Shown: in pieces, positions 21,905 through 31,131 of the stretch | Numbering within the stretch: the stretch's first letter is position 1 | Layout: every line of letters begins with the position of its first letter | Source: Salinivirgaceae bacterium | Lineage (GTDB): Bacteria; Bacteroidota; Bacteroidia; Bacteroidales; SZUA-534 | Length of the DNA stretch: 32,257 nucleotides | Direction of reading: 5' to 3' | Assembly (NCBI GenBank): GCA_017645945.1 | Contig: JAGCNL010000022.1 | Location: forward strand, 1 to 32,257 | The notes under the pieces: generated by a model | Seen by the model: only the letters and a program-made list of their open reading frames with translations | Databases searched by the model: none | What the model was told of the DNA's origin: nothing | Made by a program: the position numbers and the translations under genes

Positions 21905-22777
21905 TCAGAATGATGAAATACCGCCTGGGCGCTTGCGCAGACCGTATATTTTAGAACTCCACGGCGAGTAGTTTCTCGACACTTTGTGCATCGTCAGAAC
22001 GGTGTACTCATCGTCGTGCTCTTGTTTGCTAAGCAAGAATAGTGCCAAAGCGATTGCAGCGTTAACTTCATTTGAGGCTTCCTCGCCAGTTTCAGCGTTT
22101 TTGGCCACAAACGGTTTCTCTTTCTTCTTGCGTGTGGCTATCTTGCCGACAATCTTAAAGCAGCAGTAAAGAGTTGCTAATGAACTAAGTACGATAGTCA
22201 TGGCAATCATCGCCATTCCGGCTCCGAACGGGTCGAGTGACTTGAACTGGTCAACTTCGCCAGCAAACGGCTCAAACCAGTTGCTCGAGTTTGGTGTTGG
22301 CAGATTTTTGGTCGTCCACACTTCGCCACCATCCGTTTCGCGGCTCAGCGACATGTTGGCCGTCATTGCGGGAAGCGCAACGCTGTCGATGATGGTGCGA
22401 CCGTTGCCATCGAACAGTGCAATCATGCGGCTGTTTTTCAGGTTGAAGGTCAGATGGTGCACGCCAACCGACTTGTCGCCCGTGGCATACAATATAAAGT
22501 AGCTGCGTGGCGCGATTGTTGCGTCGGGGCTTTTGGCGATGCGGCTCTTTGTCGGATTTCCCATGTCATCGGTCAGGAACAGCCCGCTCAGGTTGACGGT
22601 GTTGTACGAGGTGTTGTAAATCTCAATCCAGCCCACATGGTTTCCGTAGTCGTCAACCACGCTTGAGTCGTTGAACACCATCACCTCGTTTATCCGCAAA
22701 TCTGATGCGTTTTGGGCTGATGCCGTAACGCAGGCCGACAGAGCAATAATCAGTGTTAATATTCGTATCGGCTTCAT
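21905..22777 (-). CDS. oadG: OadG-type delta subunit with secreted lamin-tail domain
   Basis: A 290-residue protein with an unusual build. A signal peptide ends near ASAQ (residues 18-21). Then comes a lamin-tail-like domain, residues about 25-150: LRINEVMVFNDSSVVDDYGN, WIEIYNTSYNTVNLSGLFL, and SYFILYATGDKS. After that one membrane helix (GAGMAMIAMTIVLSSLATLY, about 185-204) leads into a cytosolic Lys-rich tail that resembles OadG (small delta subunit that ties alpha to beta). A final NAAIALALFLLSK and SPWSSKIYGLRKRP are typical of this class in Bacteroidota. The ATG directly touches the stop of mmdA (no gap), so the two are coupled. The lamin-tail part would lie in the periplasm; its job in the pump is unknown. 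Confidence 0.8.
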   Translation of the reverse strand: MKPIRILTLIIALSACVTASAQNASDLRINEVMVFNDSSVVDDYGNHVGWIEIYNTSYNTVNLSGLFLTDDMGNPTKSRIAKSPDATIAPRSYFILYATGDKSVGVHHLTFNLKNSRMIALFDGNGRTIIDSVALPAMTANMSLSRETDGGEVWTTKNLPTPNSSNWFEPFAGEVDQFKSLDPFGAGMAMIAMTIVLSSLATLYCCFKIVGKIATRKKKEKPFVAKNAETGEEASNEVNAAIALALFLLSKQEHDDEYTVLTMHKVSRNYSPWSSKIYGLRKRPGGISSF

Positions 22778-24337
22778 TTACAATGGAATGTTTGAGTGTT
22801 TCTTTGCAGGAACTGAATCTTTCTTGGTGGCAAGCACTTGCAGTGCGCGAATCACGCGGAAGCGGGTGTTGCGCGGCTCAATCACGTCGTCGAGGTAGCC
22901 CATCTGAGCGGCCACGTACGGATTCGAGAATTTCTCAGTGTACTCGTCCTCAGCCTGTTTGATGTAGGCGGCCTTCTCGTCGGCGTCCTCAATTTTGCTG
23001 ATGTTCTTGCCTTCCAGAATCTCAACCGCACCTTTGGCGCCCATCACTGCAATCTCAGCCGATGGCCATGCGTAGTTGATGTCGCCGCGAAGACCTTTCG
23101 AACCCATCACAATGTAAGCGCCGCCGTAGGCCTTGCGCAGGATGACGGTGATTTTTGGCACTGTGGCTTCGCCGTATGCGTAGAGCAGCTTGGCACCATG
23201 TGATATGATGGCGTTGTACTCCTGACCTGTTCCGGGAAGGAATCCTGGCACATCCACAAGCGTTACAATTGGGATATTGAAGGCATCGCAGAAGCGTATG
23301 AAACGAGCGGCCTTGCGAGCAGCGTTGCTGTCGAGCACACCTGCCATAAACGACGGCTGGTTGGCCACAATGCCCACCGATGCGCCGTTGAATCGCGCGA
23401 AGCCTACAATGATATTTTTAGCAAAATTCTCCTGAACCTCCATAAAATCGCCGTTGTCGATGATGGCCAGAATGACGTCTTTCATGTCGTACGGCGTGTT
23501 CGGGTTGTCAGGGATAATCTCGTTGAGAGAATCTTCAAGACGGTTGATGGGGTCGTTGCACTCAAGCAGAGGTGCCTCCTCAAGGTTGTTCTGTGGCAGG
23601 AACGAGAGCAGACGGCGGATTGCCATCAGACCTTCTTCCTCGTTCTCCGAAACAAAGTGTGCAACACCCGATTTTGATGTATGTACTTGAGCGCCACCTA
23701 GTTGTTCTTCGTTCACAACCTCGCCAGTAACGGTTTTCACAACCTTCGGACCAGTCAGGAACATGTAACTTGTGTCTTGATTCATAAACACAAAATCGGT
23801 GATGGCCGGCGAATAAACCGCACCACCAGCGCAAGGACCGTATATTGCTGATATTTGAGGAATTACACCCGACGCAAGAATGTTGCGTTCAAAAATGTTG
23901 GCAAAGCCTGTGAGCGAGTTCACACCTTCCTGGATTCGTGCGCCGCCAGAGTCGTTGATGCCGATGACGGGTGCGCCAACTTTCATTGCCATATCCATTA
24001 CCTTGCAAATCTTCTGCGACATTGTTTCGGACAGCGAGCCGCCGAACACCGTAAAGTCTTGAGCGTAAATATAAACCACGCGTCCGTCGATGGTTCCGTG
24101 GCCGGTCACAACGCCGTCGCCCATAAATTTCTGCTTGTCCATTCCGAAGTTTGTGCAGCGGTGGCTCACAAACATATCGAACTCCTCAAAACTGCCCTCG
24201 TCGAGCAGCATGTTGATGCGTTCGCGGGCTGTGAGTTTGCCTTTCTCGTGTTGTTTGTCGATTCGCGCAACACCGCCTCCAACTTTGGCCTCGGCTCTTT
24301 TTTTAATCAGCCCTCCAATTTTGTCTTTATTCGTCAT
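22778..24337 (-). CDS. mmdA: Methylmalonyl-CoA decarboxylase alpha subunit (carboxyltransferase)
   Basis: A 519-residue carboxyltransferase. It moves the carboxyl of (S)-methylmalonyl-CoA to biotin, giving propionyl-CoA, the last carbon step of the succinate-to-propionate route. Motifs are clear: [20 protein letters not shown] near the N-terminus, [38 protein letters not shown], and in the second half [18 protein letters not shown] and [14 protein letters not shown]. The ATG at 24337 (MTNKDKIGG) is chosen because it gives the normal ~515-520 residue length; an upstream in-frame ATG at 24469 would add 44 residues without family character. Four genes follow each other closely to the terminator. 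Propionyl-CoA carboxylase beta chains are similar; the pump partners decide for the decarboxylase. Confidence 0.93.
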   Translation of the reverse strand: MTNKDKIGGLIKKRAEAKVGGGVARIDKQHEKGKLTARERINMLLDEGSFEEFDMFVSHRCTNFGMDKQKFMGDGVVTGHGTIDGRVVYIYAQDFTVFGGSLSETMSQKICKVMDMAMKVGAPVIGINDSGGARIQEGVNSLTGFANIFERNILASGVIPQISAIYGPCAGGAVYSPAITDFVFMNQDTSYMFLTGPKVVKTVTGEVVNEEQLGGAQVHTSKSGVAHFVSENEEEGLMAIRRLLSFLPQNNLEEAPLLECNDPINRLEDSLNEIIPDNPNTPYDMKDVILAIIDNGDFMEVQENFAKNIIVGFARFNGASVGIVANQPSFMAGVLDSNAARKAARFIRFCDAFNIPIVTLVDVPGFLPGTGQEYNAIISHGAKLLYAYGEATVPKITVILRKAYGGAYIVMGSKGLRGDINYAWPSAEIAVMGAKGAVEILEGKNISKIEDADEKAAYIKQAEDEYTEKFSNPYVAAQMGYLDDVIEPRNTRFRVIRALQVLATKKDSVPAKKHSNIPL

Positions 24338-24705
24338 TTTGTTTATGTTAGATTTTCTTGATATACAAGTCTTTAAGCAGGAATGAGGCTTCGGTAGTCC
24401 ATTCCGCAACCCGTTTTTAGTTACATATTCTGTGCCAAACCGCCATTCGGCCTTGTTTTTTATTGACATTGCGGCGGTTCTTTCAGTGCATTATGTTGAT
24501 GTTATTGTGCTGAAATTTAGGTTTATGAGTGATGGATTCATACGTTTGCACGGCTGGTGGAGGAAAAATTTAATTCGTCGATTTGATAGTCGGCGGCTCA
24601 AAAATCCGTGCATATTTTAGAGAATATTTTTTCCTTCCATTCGTTTGATTGTTATCGAAATTCGACAAACCTTTGCGTCAAATTACACATATAAATAATA
24701 ACAGA
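24338..24705. other. 368-bp divergent intergenic region (mmdA / dapB)
   Basis: No convincing gene. The right end carries the dapB promoter. Towards mmdA, GGAATG (24380-24385) pairs with CATTCC (24400-24405), with further pairs inside, so the mmdA leader may fold. I found no exact TAnnTTTG box facing mmdA and no known riboswitch motif, including the cobalamin type. Confidence 0.5.
24644..24675 (+). promoter_or_regulatory. Candidate promoter of dapB-lepB
   Basis: TTTG (24644-24647), a 20-base spacer and AACCTTTG (24668-24675) fit the Bacteroidota -33/-7 promoter with one mismatch in the -7 box. The leader to the ATG would be about 25 bases. Confidence 0.55.
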
Positions 24706-25434
24706 ATGAAATTAGCGATTATCGGATACGGACGGATGGGCCACGAGATTGAGGCCATTGCCGTGAAAAGAGGACACAATGTTGTGCTGACCATCGACAA
24801 AGACAATATGCAAGACCTTGAAAGCGAGAAATTTAAATCAGTTGATGTGGCCATAGAGTTCACATTCCCGGAATCGGCAGTAGGCGACTACCTGAAGTGC
24901 TTCAAGGCTGGTGTGCCAGTGGTTACAGGCACCACGGGCTGGCTCGACCAACGTCCAATGGTCGAGGAGGAGTGCCGCAAACAGAACGGCGGTTTCCTCT
25001 ATGCATCGAATTTCAGCTTGGGCGTGAATCTGTTCTTTGAACTGAACCGCAAACTGGCCGAAATGATGAGCAGCTTTCCTGATTATTCGGTGAGAATGAA
25101 TGAGATACACCACATCCACAAGTTGGACGCACCAAGCGGCACGGCCATCACATTGGGTGAGGACATTGTAAAAATCAATCCGCGTCTCGACAAATGGGTG
25201 AAAAACGCTGATTGCCAGCCGAATGAGTTGCCGATAACATCGGAGCGCATTGGTGAAGTGCCTGGCACGCATGAGGTTTTCTATCGCTCTGAAGCTGATG
25301 AGATTACCATCCGCCATGAGGCCTTCAACCGCAAGGGATTTGCGCTCGGCGCTGTTGTGGCAGCAGAATTCATGGCCGGCAAAAAAGGCATTTACAGCAT
25401 GAAAGACGTATTTGATTCAATATTAAAACGATAA
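24706..25434 (+). CDS. dapB: 4-hydroxy-tetrahydrodipicolinate reductase
   Basis: A 242-residue DapB, the NAD(P)H-dependent reductase of the lysine/diaminopimelate pathway, which also feeds cell wall synthesis. The N-terminus MKLAIIGYGRMGHEIE is the Rossmann nucleotide loop (G7-G9-G12). VVTGTTGW and ASNFSLGVNLFFEL (substrate and cofactor region), then EIHHIHKLDAPSGTAI (the HH.HK.D.PSGTA signature) and the C-terminal SEADEITIRHEAFNRKGFA complete the family pattern. The ATG at 24706 is chosen; the upstream in-frame extension from 24649 lies within the promoter region and is not conserved in character. It is slightly shorter than the E. coli enzyme, as usual in Bacteroidota. The signal peptidase gene starts three bases after the stop. 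Confidence 0.96.
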   Translation: MKLAIIGYGRMGHEIEAIAVKRGHNVVLTIDKDNMQDLESEKFKSVDVAIEFTFPESAVGDYLKCFKAGVPVVTGTTGWLDQRPMVEEECRKQNGGFLYASNFSLGVNLFFELNRKLAEMMSSFPDYSVRMNEIHHIHKLDAPSGTAITLGEDIVKINPRLDKWVKNADCQPNELPITSERIGEVPGTHEVFYRSEADEITIRHEAFNRKGFALGAVVAAEFMAGKKGIYSMKDVFDSILKR

Positions 25435-25437
25435 GCA

Positions 25438-26763
25438 ATGGAAAAGCCGTCAAAAAAAGACATTATCAAATTCAGCATCGCAATCGTAATCTACATTCTG
25501 TGGATTATCTGGAACGGCAGCCTTTGGTGGTTGCTTGGCATTCCAGTGATTTTCGACATCTACATCACTAAAAAAGTGCATTGGGCTTTTTGGAAGAAGA
25601 AAGGTGTCGAGAAGCAGACAAGAACCGTGGAATGGATTGATGCTGTGATATTTGCAGTGGTTGTGGCATCGCTTATCCGCACGTTTCTGTTCGAGGCGTA
25701 CACCATTCCCACTTCATCGATGGAAAAATCGCTGCTTGTTGGCGACTATCTGTTTGTGAATAAGTTCACTTACGGTCCGCGCAAGCCGATTACGCCGATT
25801 TCGGTGCCGTTTGTACATCACACAATGCCATTCACTGCGACAACGCGCTCATATTCTGATGTTTGGCAGCGTAAATATACGCGTATGGCAGGATTCCGCA
25901 AGATAAGAAACAACGATGTGGTTGTGTTCAACTTCCCCGAAGGCGATACGGTTTGCCTTGAAAATCAGGCACCAAGCTACCATCAGATGGTGCGTGACTA
26001 TGGCCGCGAAAAAATCTGGCAGTACTACACCATCGGCTACCGCCCTGTTGACAAGCGAGAAAACTACATCAAACGCTGCGTGGCTATTCCTGGTGATTCG
26101 CTCAAAATTGTTGATGGTCAGTTGTTTATCAACGGACAGCCGCAAAAGGAAATAGGTATCAAGCAGTATCGTTACGACATCATAACTGATGGCACTGCCT
26201 TTAGTCCCAAGGCTTTGCAGCGGTTGGGCATATCAATGGAAGACATCAGCCGCAGCCAGATTGCAGCTGGACACTACCAGATTCCGCTGACACCTGAAAT
26301 GGTTGAAAATCTGCGCAATTTCCGCTTTATCAGAGAAATAAGGCGCGTCAATGCTGGTGACCGCTACGATGGTTCAACCTTTCCGCACGATGCACGTTAT
26401 CGCTGGAACGAGGACAACTTCGGTCCGCTGTGGGTGCCGAAAAAAGGCGCAACCATCGACTTGACAATCGGCAATCTGCCTTTGTATCAGCGTATTATCC
26501 GCATCTACGAAGGCAATGACCTGCAAGTCAAGGACAGCACCATTTATATAAATGGTCAGCCAGCCGACAAGTACACTTTTGCAATGGACTACTACTGGAT
26601 GATGGGCGACAACCGTCACAACTCGCTCGACTCGCGTTTCTGGGGCTTTGTGCCTGAAGACCACATAGTTGGCAAGGCTTCGATGGTTTGGTTCTCATCG
26701 GACAAAGACCAGAGTTTCCCGAAAAACATCCGTTGGCGCCGATTGTTCAAGATTATTCATTGA
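25438..26763 (+). CDS. lepB: Signal peptidase I
   Basis: A 441-residue membrane protease that removes signal peptides from exported proteins. The N-terminus has hydrophobic stretches (about residues 11-38) and another near 66-80. The catalytic serine is S94 in IPTSSMEKSLLVGD, the lysine K212 in YIKRCVAIPGDS. The C-terminal box is MMGDNRHNSLDSRFWGFVP. Between the serine and lysine regions, and again before the C-terminal box, there are large insertions (for example PRKPITPISVPFVHHTMPF and the IREIRRVNAGDRYDG region), so the protein is much longer than the E. coli-type core; this is seen in Bacteroidota. It follows dapB by three bases and is likely co-transcribed; the functional link between them is not apparent. 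Confidence 0.95.
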   Translation: MEKPSKKDIIKFSIAIVIYILWIIWNGSLWWLLGIPVIFDIYITKKVHWAFWKKKGVEKQTRTVEWIDAVIFAVVVASLIRTFLFEAYTIPTSSMEKSLLVGDYLFVNKFTYGPRKPITPISVPFVHHTMPFTATTRSYSDVWQRKYTRMAGFRKIRNNDVVVFNFPEGDTVCLENQAPSYHQMVRDYGREKIWQYYTIGYRPVDKRENYIKRCVAIPGDSLKIVDGQLFINGQPQKEIGIKQYRYDIITDGTAFSPKALQRLGISMEDISRSQIAAGHYQIPLTPEMVENLRNFRFIREIRRVNAGDRYDGSTFPHDARYRWNEDNFGPLWVPKKGATIDLTIGNLPLYQRIIRIYEGNDLQVKDSTIYINGQPADKYTFAMDYYWMMGDNRHNSLDSRFWGFVPEDHIVGKASMVWFSSDKDQSFPKNIRWRRLFKIIH

Positions 26764-26798
26764 TTGAGGGATTGAAGGGGTGAATATCGATGTGGGGA

Positions 26799-26829
26799 TG
26801 TATAGGACGCGGCGCGTCACGTCCCTACA
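26799..26829 (+). repeat. Decayed REP-like palindrome
   Basis: TGTATAGGACG (26799-26809) faces CGTCCCTACA (26820-26829) with one bulge. It recalls the GTAGAGACG palindromes at 10827 and 15009 but with GGGACG arms. It lies between lepB and the GH3 gene. Confidence 0.55.
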
Positions 26830-26847
26830 ACCAAACTTGTAGAAACA

Positions 26848-29778
26848 ATGATTTTAAGATATCTATCGGTTGCTGTTGGTTTATTGACTGCGGTTGCGGC
26901 ATTTGGTGGCAACAATAATAATTCTGGCAAGGTTGTATATACCGCCGAACAGGAGCAATGGGCAGATTCTGTGCTGAATACGCTCAATACGCGGCAGAAA
27001 ATCGCGCAACTGATAATGATGGCCGTTTACTCGAACAAAACCGAGAGTTACAATCAGCAGACCATCGAACTATTTGAACAGCAACAAATTGGTGGCATAA
27101 TCTTCATGCAAGGAGGTCCCGTGCGGCAGGCGATGCTCTGCAACCGCATTCAAGCCGTGCTGAACGTTCCGGCAATGGTTGCCATCGATGCTGAATATGG
27201 ACTCGGAATGAGGCTCGACAGCACCATTTATTACCCGCGCGCTATGGCTTTGGGTGCTATCGGTAGCACTGCTCCAATCTACGATTTTGGCGCAGAAGTG
27301 GCGCGTCAGTGCCGCAGGTTGGGCGTGCACGTCAACTTTGCCCCCGTGCTCGACATCAACGTTGAACCGCAGAACCCGATAATCAACAGTCGATCATTTG
27401 GCGAAAGCAAATTGCACGTAACAGAATGTGCGTCAGCTTACGCACGCGGAATGCAAGACAACGGAATTCTGGCTGTAGGCAAGCATTTCCCTGGTCATGG
27501 CGATACTCACACCGACTCGCACCTTGCTCTTCCGCTGGTCGACCACAGCAGCAGGCGATTGAACGACATTGAGCTGTATCCGTTCCGCAAAACCGCCGAC
27601 TTGATGGGTGGAATGCTGGTGGCTCACCTTGCTGTGCCAGCTTTGGAGCCAGATACGCTGCTGCCATCGACTCTTTCCAAACGCATTGTCGACTCGCTGC
27701 TAATCAACAATTTGGGTTATAAAGGTTTGATTTTTACCGATGCACTGAATATGCGCGGTGTGGCAAACGCTTTTGAGCCTGGCGAGTTGGAAGTTCGCGC
27801 GTTCATTGCAGGAAACGATATTCTGCTCTTTCCTAAAAATGCCGAACTCACCATTAATAGCATTGAGCAGGCCATTGCCGACAGCCTCATAAGCCTTGAC
27901 GAACTCAATCGTCGCTGCCGCAAAGTGCTGATGGCCAAAGCATGGATGGGGTTGAATCATTATCAGCCCATCGACACCACTAATCTCTGTGCCGATTTGA
28001 ATTCCGCTGCTGCCACTTCTTTGCACGCCAATTTGACCAGTCAGGCGTTCACTTTGATAAAGAATAATGGCGCTTTTCCAATAAAGAATCTGACAGATAA
28101 TAAGATACTTGCCATTTCTTTGGGTGAAATCCGCGACAATCGGTTCAACAGTCAGTTGCAACTTTACACCAATGTTGATACAATCACACTGCCCACATAT
28201 CCGAGTGATTCAGTAATTGCGGCCGTTTTCGATACTGCAAAAAGCTATAACACAGTGATTGTGGCGACTGTGGGAACCAATGAATTACAATCGAAAAACT
28301 TTGGTGTGATACCTGAGTCTGTAAAACTGATTGATACTTTGGCCTATCATGCCAATACAATTTTGCTTCATTTAGGCAATCCTTATGCGCTTGGCAAAAT
28401 ACATAATATCAACGAATTATCCGCGATAATGGTTGGTTACCGTTCGTGCCGCGAGACACAGGAACTGGCTGCACAAGCCGTTTTTGGCGGGCGAGAGGTG
28501 AGGGGCAAGCTCCCTGTTTCAGTTAACGACCAAATTATTCAAGGTAATGGGCTGGACAGTGGCAAGGCAATCAGGCTCGCCTATTCCAATGTTAACAGTG
28601 CGGGATTGAAATCCGAGCCGTTCCATAAGATAGATTCCATTGTCAATCAGTGTATTATCGACAAGGTCATGCCTGGATGCCAAATTGTTTTCGGTGTAAA
28701 GGGAATTGTTGTTTATAGCAAGGCTTATGGCTTTCATACGTACGACAGCTTGCAACCAGTGCAAATGACTGATATTTATGATATTGCGTCGGTTACGAAA
28801 GTGGCTGCCACCACCACCGCACTCATGCAGTTGTATGACCAAAAGAAATTCAAACTGAACGACAAACTCTCGTCCTATTTGCCAATGCTGGCACAAAGCA
28901 ACAAGAAGGATTTGAAAATCAATCAAATAATGGCTCATCAGGCGGGATTGAAAAGTTGGATTCCTTTCTACCAAAACACAATCAAATCCAATGGTTCATT
29001 AGCACCTGAATTCTATTCGAAAACGAAAGCAGGAAAGTACACCATTCAAATATCTGACAGTCTGTATCTTAATTCGAACTACATTGACACCATCTATTCC
29101 GAAATCGTAAAATCGCCTTTGGGTGAGAAAAAATACCTTTACAGTGACTTAGGGTTCTATCTTTTCCCGAAAATGATTGAAAAACTGTCGGGAATGACCA
29201 TCAATGATTATTGTGACGAGCACATTTACAAAACATTGGGCATGACAAGCACATGCTATTTGCCATTGACAAAATTTGATACGGCACGTATTGTCCCATC
29301 GGAAATTGACCAGACTTGGCGGCACGATACAGTTTGCGGTTTTGTCAACGACCAGGGAGCGGCCATGTTGGGTGGCGTTTCGGGACACGCAGGACTTTTT
29401 TCTAATGCCAACGACCTTGCCAAGCTGTGCCAAATGTGGCTGAACAACGGCAGTTATGGCGGCTCCAATATTGTTGGCCGCAAAACGGTTCAAACATTCA
29501 CGTCAGCGCCATTTGGCGGAAACCGCCGTGCTTTGGGCTTCGACAGACCTTTGAAAAAATACAATAGCAATGGGCCAACCTGCAGGTATGCCTCGCAAAA
29601 AAGTTTCGGTCACAGCGGATTCACGGGCACATACATTTGGATTGACCCTGAATATGAGTGCTTTATGGTATTCCTGACAAACCGTACCTACCCAACATCG
29701 AAAGATAACAAACTTGCCAAGCTCAACATCCGCACACAGATTCAGGAGCTTTTCTATCAAGCAATTATAAAGAATTGA
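26848..29778 (+). CDS. Fusion of GH3 glycosidase and class C-type serine hydrolase
   Basis: A 976-residue secreted protein. After a signal peptide (residues 1 to about 20) comes a glycoside hydrolase family 3 domain: KHFPGHGDTHTDSH at 212-225, a NagZ-type loop that holds the His-Asp pair, and GLIFTDALNMRGV with the nucleophile-region D298. A GH3 C-terminal domain follows to about residue 560. Residues about 590-976 are a beta-lactamase-like serine hydrolase: SVTK at 648-651 (SxxK), YSD at 765-767 (YxN-like) and HSG at 922-924. GH3 enzymes of this type release N-acetylglucosamine, and the serine hydrolase could act on peptide cross-links or esters, so a role in peptidoglycan turnover in the periplasm is likely. 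The same fusion is known in Bacteroidota. The substrate is inferred. Confidence 0.88.
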   Translation: MILRYLSVAVGLLTAVAAFGGNNNNSGKVVYTAEQEQWADSVLNTLNTRQKIAQLIMMAVYSNKTESYNQQTIELFEQQQIGGIIFMQGGPVRQAMLCNRIQAVLNVPAMVAIDAEYGLGMRLDSTIYYPRAMALGAIGSTAPIYDFGAEVARQCRRLGVHVNFAPVLDINVEPQNPIINSRSFGESKLHVTECASAYARGMQDNGILAVGKHFPGHGDTHTDSHLALPLVDHSSRRLNDIELYPFRKTADLMGGMLVAHLAVPALEPDTLLPSTLSKRIVDSLLINNLGYKGLIFTDALNMRGVANAFEPGELEVRAFIAGNDILLFPKNAELTINSIEQAIADSLISLDELNRRCRKVLMAKAWMGLNHYQPIDTTNLCADLNSAAATSLHANLTSQAFTLIKNNGAFPIKNLTDNKILAISLGEIRDNRFNSQLQLYTNVDTITLPTYPSDSVIAAVFDTAKSYNTVIVATVGTNELQSKNFGVIPESVKLIDTLAYHANTILLHLGNPYALGKIHNINELSAIMVGYRSCRETQELAAQAVFGGREVRGKLPVSVNDQIIQGNGLDSGKAIRLAYSNVNSAGLKSEPFHKIDSIVNQCIIDKVMPGCQIVFGVKGIVVYSKAYGFHTYDSLQPVQMTDIYDIASVTKVAATTTALMQLYDQKKFKLNDKLSSYLPMLAQSNKKDLKINQIMAHQAGLKSWIPFYQNTIKSNGSLAPEFYSKTKAGKYTIQISDSLYLNSNYIDTIYSEIVKSPLGEKKYLYSDLGFYLFPKMIEKLSGMTINDYCDEHIYKTLGMTSTCYLPLTKFDTARIVPSEIDQTWRHDTVCGFVNDQGAAMLGGVSGHAGLFSNANDLAKLCQMWLNNGSYGGSNIVGRKTVQTFTSAPFGGNRRALGFDRPLKKYNSNGPTCRYASQKSFGHSGFTGTYIWIDPEYECFMVFLTNRTYPTSKDNKLAKLNIRTQIQELFYQAIIKN

Positions 29779-29841
29779 GCGAGATATAGGAGAGAAGAAT
29801 TCCCCCGTGCATTCTAGTCGATAATCAGCGAGTTATATCCA

Positions 29842-29870
29842 TAAAAAAAGCCGTTCCAGCGGAACGGCTT
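29842..29870 (-). terminator. Intrinsic terminator of the thrS-infC-rpmI-rplT operon
   Basis: AAGCCGTTCC (29848-29857) pairs perfectly with GGAACGGCTT (29861-29870) around a three-base loop. On the minus strand the hairpin runs into a run of T (A residues at 29843-29849). It lies 30 bases after the rplT stop. Confidence 0.9.
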
Positions 29871-29899
29871 CGTATTGTACCTCAATTGAAAATCTTGAT

Positions 29900-30244
29900 T
29901 TATTTTACCGAATTAACAACGGCTTCGAAAGCCTTTGGTTGGTTCATTGCAAGGTCAGCAAGGACTTTGCGGTTGATTTCAACATTTGCTTTCGCCAGTT
30001 TGCCAATAAGTTCCGAGTATGACAACCCGAATTGGCGGGCGCCGGCGTTGATACGCTGAATCCACAAAGCGCGGAATGAGCGTTTCTTGTTGCGGCGGTC
30101 GCGATAGGCGTATTGTTGGCCTTTTTCAAAGGTGTTTTTGGCAACGGTCCACACATTGGCGCGGCCAAGGAAATTACCTTTGGTTTGTTTTAAGATTTTC
30201 TTCCTTCTTGCTCTTGAAGCTACGTGATTTACTGAACGCGGCAT
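29900..30244 (-). CDS. rplT: 50S ribosomal protein L20
   Basis: Ribosomal protein L20, 114 residues, basic, starting [18 protein letters not shown], with the conserved [20 protein letters not shown] and [20 protein letters not shown] segments. L20 is needed early in 50S assembly and represses its own operon in E. coli. The 103-base gap to rpmI contains GTTCCT (30272-30277) opposite AGGAAAC (30285-30291) around a purine-rich ribosome-site-like stretch, which may be part of such a control, but this is only a suggestion. A terminator follows the gene. Confidence 0.98.
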   Translation of the reverse strand: MPRSVNHVASRARRKKILKQTKGNFLGRANVWTVAKNTFEKGQQYAYRDRRNKKRSFRALWIQRINAGARQFGLSYSELIGKLAKANVEINRKVLADLAMNQPKAFEAVVNSVK

Positions 30245-30347
30245 AATTTTACGATTTTAGGAATGGTTAGCGTTCCTCTCCTTTAGGAAACTTCGACAGC
30301 TAATACATTCGCGGTTAAACAATTAAAAAATAGATTTCTTTTTCGGC

Positions 30348-30545
30348 TTATCTCATTGCCAGGCAAAGTTTGATGTTCTTAACATCAGCCTTGTCAACGG
30401 TTGTGAAATAAGTCAGGTTACGCTTCTGCTTTGTCCCTTTCTTGGTCAGGATGTGGCTTTTGTAAGCGTGTTTTCTTTTGATTTTTCCGGTGCCTGTAAG
30501 CACGAATCTTTTCTTTGCGCCGGAATTGGTTTTCATCTTAGGCAT
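30348..30545 (-). CDS. rpmI: 50S ribosomal protein L35
   Basis: Ribosomal protein L35, 65 residues, very basic: [20 protein letters not shown], then [20 protein letters not shown]. The length and the KM.T...AKKRF start are typical. It stands between infC (19 bases upstream) and rplT, the order found in most bacteria. Confidence 0.97.
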   Translation of the reverse strand: MPKMKTNSGAKKRFVLTGTGKIKRKHAYKSHILTKKGTKQKRNLTYFTTVDKADVKNIKLCLAMR

Positions 30546-30564
30546 AACTGTTCAAAATTTAAAT

Positions 30565-31116
30565 TTATTTTTTCTTTTTCGGTACAATAGTCATTATCAT
30601 TCTTTTACCCTCAAGAGTCGGCAGTTGCTCAACTTTGCCGTAGTCCTCAAGTTCGTTGGCCAGTCTCAGCAGAACCAATTCGCCCTGGTCTTTGAACAGG
30701 ATTGAGCGGCCTTTGAAGAACACGTAAACCTTCACTTTTGCACCCTCTTCAAGGAACTTAATAGCGTGGTTCTTTTTGAAGTTGAAGTCGTGCTCATCGG
30801 TTTGCGGACCGAAGCGGATAACCTTGATTACAACCTTCGAAGCGTTGGCTTTCATCTCCTTTTGCTTCTTTTTCAAAGCGTAAAGGAACTTGCTGTAATC
30901 AATCACCTTGCATACCGGTGGGTCGGCGTTTGGCGAAATCTCCACCAAGTCAACTCCCTGTTCTTCGGCAATTCTCAGAGCGTCGCGAATGCTGTAGATG
31001 CCTTGCTCCACGTTGTCGCCCACTAAGCGGACTTTCGGCACTCTGATTTCCTCATTAATCCTATTGGCAGCCTTGTCATCTGACCCGGACTTCCCTTGTG
31101 GTTTGTTTTCTATTAT
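30565..31116 (-). CDS. infC: Translation initiation factor IF-3 with probable AUA start
   Basis: IF-3 binds the 30S subunit, keeps the ribosome dissociated and checks the start codon. Conserved stretches are [52 protein letters not shown] and the C-terminal [16 protein letters not shown]. The first usual start in frame, GTG at 31041, would remove the conserved RINEEIR segment. Upstream the frame stays open to 31125, with no ATG, GTG or TTG, but a good AGGAG (31123-31127) is followed after six bases by ATA (31116) and again ATA (31113). I take 31116, giving 183 residues. E. coli infC uses AUU, and IF-3 represses itself through that poor codon, so an AUA start here would be the same kind of control. 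The start codon is inferred from this context. Confidence 0.85.
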   Translation of the reverse strand: MIENKPQGKSGSDDKAANRINEEIRVPKVRLVGDNVEQGIYSIRDALRIAEEQGVDLVEISPNADPPVCKVIDYSKFLYALKKKQKEMKANASKVVIKVIRFGPQTDEHDFNFKKNHAIKFLEEGAKVKVYVFFKGRSILFKDQGELVLLRLANELEDYGKVEQLPTLEGKRMIMTIVPKKKK

Positions 31117-31131
31117 ATGGTTCTCCTATAA

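Noticed and set aside
24338..24469. 44-residue N-terminal extension of mmdA
   Set aside because: Not alignable with the family; the ATG at 24337 gives the normal length and start.
24338..24705. Cobalamin riboswitch before the methylmalonyl-CoA decarboxylase operon
   Set aside because: Considered because the pathway needs B12, but no B12-box-like sequence is visible on either strand.
26799..26829. Terminator after lepB
   Set aside because: The arms are imperfect, there is no T tract, and they resemble the REP-like palindromes elsewhere in the window.
31041..31041. GTG start of infC
   Set aside because: It would cut off conserved IF-3 residues that are encoded upstream in the same frame behind a good ribosome site.
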